Part shown: piece by piece, positions 5,970 through 11,404 of the stretch
Numbering within the stretch: position 1 is the stretch's first letter
How the letters are laid out: the number at the start of each line of letters is the position of its first letter
Source of the DNA: Bacillota bacterium
Lineage (GTDB): Bacteria; Bacillota; Clostridia; Lachnospirales; Lachnospiraceae
Direction of reading: 5' to 3'
Assembly: GCA_023424235.1 (NCBI GenBank)
Contig: JAFAEB010000009.1
Span: 1 to 11,404 of the forward strand
DNA length: 11,404 nt
Made by a program: the position numbers and the translations under genes
The notes under the pieces: model-generated
Told to the model about the DNA's origin: nothing
What the model saw: only the letters and a program-made list of their open reading frames with translations
Database searches by the model: none

Positions 5970-7121
5970 ATGAGTACAATATTATTAAACGCGAACAGTG
6001 TATACGATACCACTATCATTCCCAATATATTTATAGACCACTATATGCCATCCGCTAATGGTTCCTACGTTAAAGTATATTTATATTTACTTCGATGTAT
6101 GCATAGTTCTATGGATACAACAGTTGCCATATCCTCCATAGCAGATAGGTTAGATGATACCGAAAAGGATATTATTCGTGCACTTTGTTATTGGGAGAAA
6201 GTTAATTTAATAACGCTTCTTCGCAATTCCAATGATGAAATAACATCCATTACAATAAATAATATCTATGAATTAAATACTACAAATCGTAATTCTAATA
6301 CGGAGGAGTATACTTCCTACGAAGAAATTGCTCCTACTACTGTTTCTACTAACAAAACGATTCCTTCAGGAGACCAAATAGAAAAGTCTTATGATGAGAT
6401 AGAACGAAATACGAAGTTTGAAAAACCTACCTATTCAGAAGCTCAAATCAAGCAACTTACCAATTCCGACGAAGTAAAATGGTTACTAAATATTATAGAA
6501 ATTTATTTAGACCGTTTAATAAAACCAATGGATCTACAGTTAATTCTGTATTTATATGAAAGTCTTGGTTTTTCAGCGGAATTAATTATGTACTTATATG
6601 AATATTGTGTTTCAAAAAATAAAAAGAATCCTTCCTACATAGAAGCAGTTGCCTTATCTTGGGCAGAAGAAGGAATTGATACTGTTGAAAAGGCAGAAGA
6701 AGCAACCGCACTTTACAATAGTAATTACAATGCCGTAAATAAAGCATTTGGCCTCAATCGTTCTCCAGGCCAAGTGGAAAAACAATATATTAATAAATGG
6801 CTAACCAAATATGGCTTAACCATTGATATCATAGTAGAAGCTTGTAATCGTACTATTTTAGCTACTCAAAAACCTGATTTTAAATATGCTGATAAAATCT
6901 TAGAAAATTGGTTCAAAAAAGGTGTGAAGGAGTTAAATCAAATTAAGCAATTAGATGATGAGCATCAAAGAATTGCAGCAAATCGAACAAACAATACCAA
7001 AGCAACTGCTAGCAAGAATCAAGCTCCTAGTAACAATCGTTTTAATGCATTTCCACAACGTACTTATACAGATGATGATTATTCCTCAATGGAACAACGA
7101 TTATTACATAAAAATAAGTAG
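5970..7121 (+). CDS. dnaD: DnaD-domain replication initiation protein with two DDBH2 domains
   Basis: 383 residues. DnaD/DnaB-type proteins of Firmicutes act with DnaA at the origin to help load the replicative helicase. Residues about 10-105 fit the N-terminal winged-helix domain (DDBH1). A polar linker follows (about 105-155). Residues about 158-235 form one DDBH2 domain, ending in YIEAVALSW (223-231). Residues about 252-320 form a second one with the better YxxxILxxW signature, YADKILENW (306-314). A basic, polar tail rich in Asn, Thr and Arg closes the protein. One DDBH1 plus two DDBH2 is the arrangement of B. subtilis DnaB (initiator, not the helicase) rather than DnaD, which has one of each. 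The start ATG at 5970 has GAGGT 9 nt upstream, and an in-frame stop sits just before it. The loader gene follows after 20 nt. Family is sure, exact orthology is not. Confidence 0.88.
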   Translation: MSTILLNANSVYDTTIIPNIFIDHYMPSANGSYVKVYLYLLRCMHSSMDTTVAISSIADRLDDTEKDIIRALCYWEKVNLITLLRNSNDEITSITINNIYELNTTNRNSNTEEYTSYEEIAPTTVSTNKTIPSGDQIEKSYDEIERNTKFEKPTYSEAQIKQLTNSDEVKWLLNIIEIYLDRLIKPMDLQLILYLYESLGFSAELIMYLYEYCVSKNKKNPSYIEAVALSWAEEGIDTVEKAEEATALYNSNYNAVNKAFGLNRSPGQVEKQYINKWLTKYGLTIDIIVEACNRTILATQKPDFKYADKILENWFKKGVKELNQIKQLDDEHQRIAANRTNNTKATASKNQAPSNNRFNAFPQRTYTDDDYSSMEQRLLHKNK

Positions 7122-7141
7122 TGTGTTAAGAAGGAGGAACT

Positions 7142-8128
7142 ATGGCTTTAAAAAATTATCAATTCAATAAGATTTTACGTGAATATGATAACAAACAACT
7201 AAAAAATAAACATGAACTTGATGCTAGAATTGAAGAAGCTTATAAAAGAATTCCAGCCCTAAAAGAGTTAGATGAAGAAGTTGTGAAGCTTTCTATAAAA
7301 AGTGCTAAACTATCTCTTTATGGTAATACTAGTTCCTATCATGAGTTAGAACAATTTCTAATGAATGTTAATGCAAAACGGGAAGAATTACTATTAGAAC
7401 ACGGATATCCAATTGATTATTTAAAGCCTTCTTACGAATGTAGCCGCTGCAAAGATACTGGTTTTATTCAAAATGAAAAATGTCAATGCTTTAAGCAAGC
7501 CATTGTTGATGTTTTATATTCACAATCTAATATAAAACAGATCTTAACTAGGGAAAATTTTAATTCTTTTTCTTTTGATTATTATTCAAAGGATTATATC
7601 GAACCTAGTACTAGATTAACTCCTTATGAGAATATGACAAAGACCGTATCAATCTGTAAGAACTTTATAGAAACCTTTGATAAAGAGTATAATAATCTTT
7701 TATTATATGGCAATACTGGTGTGGGAAAGACCTTTCTATGTAACTGTATTGCTAAAGAATTATTAGATACTGCTCATACTGTAATTTATCTTACTGCTTT
7801 TCAATTATTTGATATACTTGAGAAAAATAAATTTGATAAAGGTGATGATAATTATGAGTTACAGACGCAATTTGAATATATTCTTGATTGTGACTTACTC
7901 ATTATCGATGATTTAGGTACTGAACTTACCAACTCCTTTATTAATGTCCAATTATATCTATGTATCAATGAACGTTACTTAAGACGTAAGTCTACCATTA
8001 TTTCTACTAATCTTTCGCTAGACAATATTAACACTACTTATAGCGAACGAATTTTTTCACGTATTGCAAGCAATTATACACTACTAAAAATTGTTGGTGA
8101 AGACATACGTTTAAAGAAATTATTTTAG
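7142..8128 (+). CDS. dnaI: DnaI/DnaC-like helicase loader ATPase
   Basis: 328 residues. Helicase loaders of this AAA+ family place the hexameric replicative helicase on DNA. The N-terminal part (1-95) is charged and helical; then a probable zinc-binding knuckle with Cys100, Cys103, Cys114 and Cys116 (CSRCKDTG, CQC), as in DnaI, which binds the helicase there. The ATPase part has Walker A GNTGVGKT (190-197), Walker B LLIIDD (252-257), a sensor-1-like ISTN (287-290) and a C-terminal YSERIFSRI (300-308) with the arginine expected of box VII. A strong ribosome site AAGGAGG precedes the ATG at 7142, and the gap to the DnaD-like gene is only 20 nt, so the two are co-transcribed. IstB transposon helpers share the ATPase, but here there is no transposase and the partner is a replication protein, which favours a chromosomal loader. 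It resembles the dnaB-dnaI pair of B. subtilis. Confidence 0.88.
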   Translation: MALKNYQFNKILREYDNKQLKNKHELDARIEEAYKRIPALKELDEEVVKLSIKSAKLSLYGNTSSYHELEQFLMNVNAKREELLLEHGYPIDYLKPSYECSRCKDTGFIQNEKCQCFKQAIVDVLYSQSNIKQILTRENFNSFSFDYYSKDYIEPSTRLTPYENMTKTVSICKNFIETFDKEYNNLLLYGNTGVGKTFLCNCIAKELLDTAHTVIYLTAFQLFDILEKNKFDKGDDNYELQTQFEYILDCDLLIIDDLGTELTNSFINVQLYLCINERYLRRKSTIISTNLSLDNINTTYSERIFSRIASNYTLLKIVGEDIRLKKLF

Positions 8129-8156
8129 CATTTTCGACGATTCAGGTAAGAAAGCC

Positions 8157-8185
8157 TTGACTAACATTGAGGTTAATGGTATAAC
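8157..8185 (+). promoter_or_regulatory. Promoter of prs, bracketed by a direct repeat
   Basis: TTGACT (8157-8162), 17-bp spacer, TATAAC (8180-8185), with TG one base before the -10 (TGGTATAAC). This is the best sigma-A match in the window. The 8-mer GTTAATGG occurs at 8172-8179 and again at 8186-8193, directly before and after the -10. Start near 8192, leader about 90 nt. Confidence 0.75.
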
Positions 8186-8206
8186 GTTAATGGACATTTT
8201 ACGAGT

Positions 8207-8222
8207 AGCGGTTAACACCGCT
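8207..8222 (+). other. Small hairpin in the prs leader
   Basis: AGCGGT (8207-8212) pairs with ACCGCT (8217-8222) around the loop TAAC. It is GC-rich against an AT-rich background and starts about 15 nt after the predicted transcription start. No T-run follows, so it is not a terminator; a role in leader stability is only a guess. Confidence 0.35.
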
Positions 8223-8282
8223 TCACCACTTATATTAAACTAACTATAAACATATCAAACAAAATCATTGGAGGTCAATAAA

Positions 8283-9455
8283 ATGCCGCAGCAAGAAAAG
8301 ATACTAGAAACGATTCCAGTTGGTACACTTGGTATTATTGCATTAGAAAGCAGTAAAACTCTTGGAAATAAAGTAAATGATTACATTGTAGAATGGCGTG
8401 ATGAAAGAAAAAATGAACAAACATCTACAATTGCATTTGCAGGTTACCAACGTGACTCTTATCTTATTGATGCACACTGCCCTAGATTTGGTTCAGGAGA
8501 AGCAAAGGGTGTAATTAAAGAGTCTGTACGTGGCTCTGATTTATACTTACTTTTAGACGTATGTAATTACAGTCTAACTTACACTGTTTGTGGACATACC
8601 AATCACATGTCTCCAGACGACCATTATCAGGATCTTAAAAGAATTATTGCGGCAGTTGGTGGTAAAGCTAGAAGAATTACCGTAATTATGCCTTTCTTAT
8701 ATGAAAGTAGACAACATAAAAGAACATCAAGAGAATCTCTAGATTGTGCATTAGCACTTCAAGAATTAACCAATATGGGTGTAGAAAGTATTATTACCTT
8801 TGATGCTCATGATCCTCGTGTTCAAAATGCGATACCACTAAAGAGTTTTGAAACAGTTCAACCAACCTATCAATTTATAAAATACCTTGTTAAGAATGTA
8901 CCTGACGTTGATTTTAGTAATATGATGGTTATAAGCCCTGACGAAGGTGGAATGAGCCGTGCTGTATACTTTGCTAACGTATTAGGTGTAGATTTAGGTA
9001 TGTTCTACAAACGTCGCGATTATACAACCATCGTTAATGGTCGTAATCCTATTGTTGCTCATGAATTCTTAGGAGCTGACATTGAAGGCAAGGATATGTT
9101 TATAATCGATGATATGATCTCCTCAGGTGAAAGTATGATCGATTGTGCGAAAGAATTAAAAAGAAGAAAAGCTGGTAGAATTTTTGTTGCTTCAACATTT
9201 GGTTTATTTACAAATGGTTTTGATAAATTCGATGAAGCTTATGAACAAGGCTTAATTTATCGTGTTTTAACTACTAACTTAGTATATCAACCAGAAGAAT
9301 TATTAGCAAAACCATACTACATTAATGTAGATATGAGTAAATATATTGCTCTTTTAATTGATACATTAAATCATGATAGTTCCATTAGTAAATTATTAAA
9401 CCCAACTGAGCGTATTCAAAATTTACTAAACGAACACAATAACAAAATTAAATAG
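8283..9455 (+). CDS. prs: Ribose-phosphate pyrophosphokinase (PRPP synthetase), divergent long form
   Basis: PRPP synthetase makes 5-phosphoribosyl diphosphate from ribose 5-phosphate and ATP, for nucleotide, histidine, tryptophan and NAD synthesis. The product is 390 residues against about 315 for the classical enzyme. Visible features: the ATP-binding segment YESRQHKRTSRE (140-151), in place of the classical YARQD(R/K); DAHDPR (174-179), in place of DLHxxQ; SPDEGGMSRA (218-227), close to SPDxGGxxRA; and the PRPP loop IIDDMISSGESM (274-285), in place of DDMIDTAGT. These deviations with length near 390 are typical of a clostridial variant. Catalysis is expected but not proven. ATG at 8283 is taken because GGAGG lies 8 nt upstream; an in-frame TTG at 8268 overlaps that ribosome site and would add only five residues. 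It has its own strong promoter and a terminator, so it is monocistronic. Confidence 0.88.
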   Translation: MPQQEKILETIPVGTLGIIALESSKTLGNKVNDYIVEWRDERKNEQTSTIAFAGYQRDSYLIDAHCPRFGSGEAKGVIKESVRGSDLYLLLDVCNYSLTYTVCGHTNHMSPDDHYQDLKRIIAAVGGKARRITVIMPFLYESRQHKRTSRESLDCALALQELTNMGVESIITFDAHDPRVQNAIPLKSFETVQPTYQFIKYLVKNVPDVDFSNMMVISPDEGGMSRAVYFANVLGVDLGMFYKRRDYTTIVNGRNPIVAHEFLGADIEGKDMFIIDDMISSGESMIDCAKELKRRKAGRIFVASTFGLFTNGFDKFDEAYEQGLIYRVLTTNLVYQPEELLAKPYYINVDMSKYIALLIDTLNHDSSISKLLNPTERIQNLLNEHNNKIK

Positions 9456-9465
9456 TTACTTATAT

Positions 9466-9497
9466 AAAAGGGAGTTGCATAAAAGCACTCCCTTTTT
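9466..9497. terminator. Bidirectional terminator between prs and the G1P dehydrogenase gene
   Basis: AAAAGGGAGT (9466-9475) pairs perfectly with ACTCCCTTTT (9487-9496); five T (9493-9497) end the plus side, and the minus side ends CTCCCTTTTATAT. It begins 10 nt after the prs stop and serves two convergent genes. Confidence 0.85.
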
Positions 9498-9523
9498 ATG
9501 TTTGATATTATGTGACCTTAGCT

Positions 9524-10786
9524 TCAATCCAAAACTCCTATTGTAAACATTTTAGATAGTCGCAATAAAGTTAATCTTCTACGTACATATGGAGATAATT
9601 TTAAGGTTAGGTCCTTTATGTCAGCAGCTATACCTATTTGTTCCATATCTGTTACACAAGCTGCATTACTTAATTTTTGCTTCATATCAATAGCATTTGG
9701 TAGTTTTTCTAGTTCCAAAGCAATTAAAGGTAATACGCAATTTAACTTATCTGGATTAATATCTTCTAATATATTTCTTCCATTTTCTTCTAATATACCT
9801 TCATAAAGCCCCACATTTCCAAAGGTAGCTTCTAAAACATCTGTTTCAAATGCCACATTATTATCTACCATACAATTACCTCTTTCAATGGCCTGCTTCA
9901 CTTTTTGGTAGTAGTCAAGACATAGTATTAACCCAATCGATACCTTCTCTCCGTGAAGGGCATCTAACTTTTCGTTTATTACTTCCATTTCCCAAAGATG
10001 AGCAATATGATGCTCTGCACCAGAAGCTGGTCTAGAGTTCCCAATCATTTGCATTGCTAACCCAGATAGAATAAGGGCATACATCAGTTTCTCCATACTT
10101 TCCTTATCCTGTAACTTAATTTTATCTAAAACAGCTTCTACCTCATGTACTGCCTCTAACTCTAAGTTATAGATACTTTCGCAAAAATATTCATCACATA
10201 CAATGTTAGATACCTTCCAATCTAATAGCGCAGTGTATTTTCCCATTAAGTCCGAAATACCAGAAGCAGTAAGGCGATATGGGGCAGCTGAAAAAATATC
10301 CGTATCCGCTACGACATATTGAGGTGCAACTGCTGCCATCGTCTTTTTTAAACCATACCAAGTCATAGCCGCAACTGTGGAAACAAACCCATCTACACTA
10401 GCTGCAGTTGGCACTGATATAAATGGAATGTTACGTACAAAAGCAATATATCTTGTAAGATCATGAATGGTTCCACTACCTACAGCAATTAGTATATCTG
10501 CTTTGTCTGTAAGTCTTTCTTGAATATAGTCAACATGTATATTATCCGCATGTATATCATTACCCTCTAATTCTAAGACTTCATATTCAAGAAAATAAGA
10601 TCCCATACTCTTAACTGCTGCGCGTTTTGTATTGGTATCACATAGAAATACTGGCTTTGTATAAGCTTTTATAAACTCTTTTATGTATCTTGTTGCCTTT
10701 GATTCTATCACTATATTCTTAACTGAAATTTCATGCACATGACCACAACTACACAAACCGTTAAAACGACTCGTATCCACTATCAT
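9524..10786 (-). CDS. egsA: sn-Glycerol-1-phosphate dehydrogenase (EgsA/AraM family)
   Basis: The family reduces dihydroxyacetone phosphate to sn-glycerol 1-phosphate with NAD(P)H in the cytoplasm; in archaea this sets lipid stereochemistry, and in Bacillus AraM feeds heptaprenylglyceryl phosphate synthesis. 420 residues, slightly longer than AraM. Seen: the nucleotide-binding GSGTIHDLTRY (103-113), SVPTAASVDGFVS (124-136), and metal-site regions ASGISDLMGKYTALLDW (174-190, Asp179), SGAEHHIAHLWE (255-266, His at 259/260 or 263) and LHGEKVSIG (277-285, His278). The N-terminus has CSCGHVH (12-18), which may bind metal and is not part of the catalytic core. ATG at 10786 has GGAGG 8 nt upstream; another ATG 7 nt earlier is out of frame. 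It lies downstream of a PBP gene on the same strand but behind a terminator hairpin. A 3-dehydroquinate synthase-like or glycerol dehydrogenase annotation is possible for this fold but fits the motifs less well. Confidence 0.85.
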   Translation of the reverse strand: MIVDTSRFNGLCSCGHVHEISVKNIVIESKATRYIKEFIKAYTKPVFLCDTNTKRAAVKSMGSYFLEYEVLELEGNDIHADNIHVDYIQERLTDKADILIAVGSGTIHDLTRYIAFVRNIPFISVPTAASVDGFVSTVAAMTWYGLKKTMAAVAPQYVVADTDIFSAAPYRLTASGISDLMGKYTALLDWKVSNIVCDEYFCESIYNLELEAVHEVEAVLDKIKLQDKESMEKLMYALILSGLAMQMIGNSRPASGAEHHIAHLWEMEVINEKLDALHGEKVSIGLILCLDYYQKVKQAIERGNCMVDNNVAFETDVLEATFGNVGLYEGILEENGRNILEDINPDKLNCVLPLIALELEKLPNAIDMKQKLSNAACVTDMEQIGIAADIKDLTLKLSPYVRRRLTLLRLSKMFTIGVLD

Positions 10787-10807
10787 ATTTCATACCTCCA
10801 AAATTTT

Positions 10808-10861
10808 AAAAAAGAAGCCTTTACAATATAGTTCATATACCATTTTGCAAAAGCTTCTTTT
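10808..10861 (-). terminator. Terminator after the PBP gene, directly upstream of the G1P dehydrogenase gene
   Basis: On the plus strand AAAAGAAGC (10810-10818) pairs with GCTTCTTTT (10853-10861), and after one mismatch three further pairs extend the stem. Read on the minus strand it ends in six T (10813-10808), five bases from the PBP stop to the stem start. The ribosome site of the next gene comes only about 13 nt after the T-run, and possible -10 elements (TATATG, TATATT) lie inside the loop. Confidence 0.7.
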
Positions 10862-10864
10862 CTA

Positions 10865-11404
10865 TTATGGACCTACTATTGGGTCCGTAAAACCATCATA
10901 ATCACTATCATCACCTGGAAATGTTACCTCATCACTCCATCCATCCTCACTATCCTCCTCATCACTTGAGTCAGTAATAATAGGGGTTGGAAGTGGGCTA
11001 GGAGTTGTCGGAGTCGTAGTTGGAGGTATTACATTGCCATTATCTGCTGGAATTTCATTTCCACCATTGCTTTCTTCGTCATCCTCATTCTGATTACCAC
11101 CATCACTAGAACTACCATCCCCAATCCCGTTTGGATTATCATCCAGGGGATTATCCGATATGTCCTCATCACCATCCGGAGTATCGCTAGGTTCCTTTAT
11201 AGGCTCTTCTGTAGGTAGGGCAGTTTCTTCTTTTACTCTATCTTTAAATGGTGTAAAGTTAAGACGCTCTAGTCCTTCATGAATCGAAGTCATATAATCC
11301 TTCCAGATACGTCCAGGATAAGATGCGCCAGATAAGCTATCTAATTGTTTTGGAGAATCATAGCCTACCCAAACACCAGTGGTGTAATAAGGGGTATATC
11401 CAAC
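10865..11404 (-). CDS. Class A penicillin-binding protein, C-terminal 179 residues (runs off right edge)
   Basis: Class A penicillin-binding proteins polymerise glycan strands and crosslink peptides at the outer face of the membrane. The frame is open from the window edge to TAA at 10867-10865. The first 37 residues visible carry the hallmark end of the transpeptidase domain of PBP1a-type enzymes: VGYTPYYTTGVWVGYDSP and, further on, GASYPGRIWKDYM. The catalytic SxxK, SxN and KTG motifs lie outside the window. From about residue 55 the chain becomes a tail of about 125 residues with roughly 30% Asp/Glu, only three basic residues, and a Pro/Thr stretch (PPTTTPTTPSPLPTP), surely disordered and extracellular. 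A Met inside the domain (codon at 11293) would give a false short start; translation continues upstream of it. A terminator hairpin follows the stop. No gene symbol is assigned since the class A paralogue cannot be told from this end. Confidence 0.9.
   Translation of the reverse strand, partial: VGYTPYYTTGVWVGYDSPKQLDSLSGASYPGRIWKDYMTSIHEGLERLNFTPFKDRVKEETALPTEEPIKEPSDTPDGDEDISDNPLDDNPNGIGDGSSSDGGNQNEDDEESNGGNEIPADNGNVIPPTTTPTTPSPLPTPIITDSSDEEDSEDGWSDEVTFPGDDSDYDGFTDPIVGP

Noticed and set aside
5932..5973. A 13-codon frame whose stop overlaps the DnaD-like start as ATGA, suggesting a leader peptide
   Set aside because: Its ATG lies within the -10 element of the predicted promoter, so it would not be in the transcript, and it has no ribosome site.
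7142..8128. IstB helper protein of an insertion sequence
   Set aside because: No transposase, terminal repeats or target duplication are nearby, and the partner gene is a DnaD-type replication protein.
1..11404. CRISPR array, tRNA, rRNA or toxin-antitoxin pair
   Set aside because: No regularly spaced repeats, no tRNA cloverleaf or rRNA sequence and no small paired genes were seen on either strand.

Overview
The window looks like the chromosome of a low-GC Firmicute of the clostridial type, most likely Lachnospiraceae (a Lachnoclostridium/Clostridium phytofermentans-like genome would fit). The grounds are AT-rich DNA, strong AGGAGG-type ribosome sites, occasional TTG starts, SpoVG, a DnaD/DnaI-type helicase-loading pair, a divergent ~390-residue PRPP synthetase and a bacterial glycerol-1-phosphate dehydrogenase. 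The species is inference; the gene families are read directly from the translations.

Layout. Positions 1-3721 are read on the minus strand: spoVG (3721-3443), a membrane-anchored transglutaminase-like protein (3335-2451), pth (2208-1642) and the N-terminal 543 residues of mfd (1629-1, running off the left edge). A 549-bp divergent intergenic region (3722-4270) holds the spoVG promoter and a structured murC leader. Positions 4271-9455 are read on the plus strand: murC, a DnaD-domain replication protein, a DnaI/DnaC-like helicase loader, and prs. After a bidirectional terminator (9466-9497) the minus strand is used again, by a glycerol-1-phosphate dehydrogenase (10786-9524) and, upstream of it, the last 179 residues of a class A penicillin-binding protein (11404-10865, running off the right edge).

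The genes are housekeeping: transcription-coupled repair (Mfd), rescue of peptidyl-tRNA (Pth), peptidoglycan precursor synthesis and polymerisation (MurC, PBP), replication initiation (DnaD-like plus DnaI-like), PRPP supply (Prs), lipid precursor (G1PDH) and a cell-division/sporulation regulator (SpoVG). The set spoVG, prs, pth, mfd is also neighbouring in Bacillus subtilis, so this resembles a rearranged origin-proximal housekeeping neighbourhood. I see no mobile element, CRISPR array, tRNA or rRNA.

The most notable signal is in 5675-5867, between murC and the replication-initiation operon: eight DnaA-box-like 9-mers, four of them exact TTATCCACA, some in head-to-tail tandem with an exact 9-bp period. 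Two of the boxes also form the two arms of the murC terminator. This suggests that DnaA controls, or is titrated at, the helicase-loader operon. Smaller points of interest are a long imperfect hairpin and repeated motif in the murC leader, a direct repeat bracketing the prs -10 element, terminators fused to promoters, and a very acidic disordered tail on the penicillin-binding protein.
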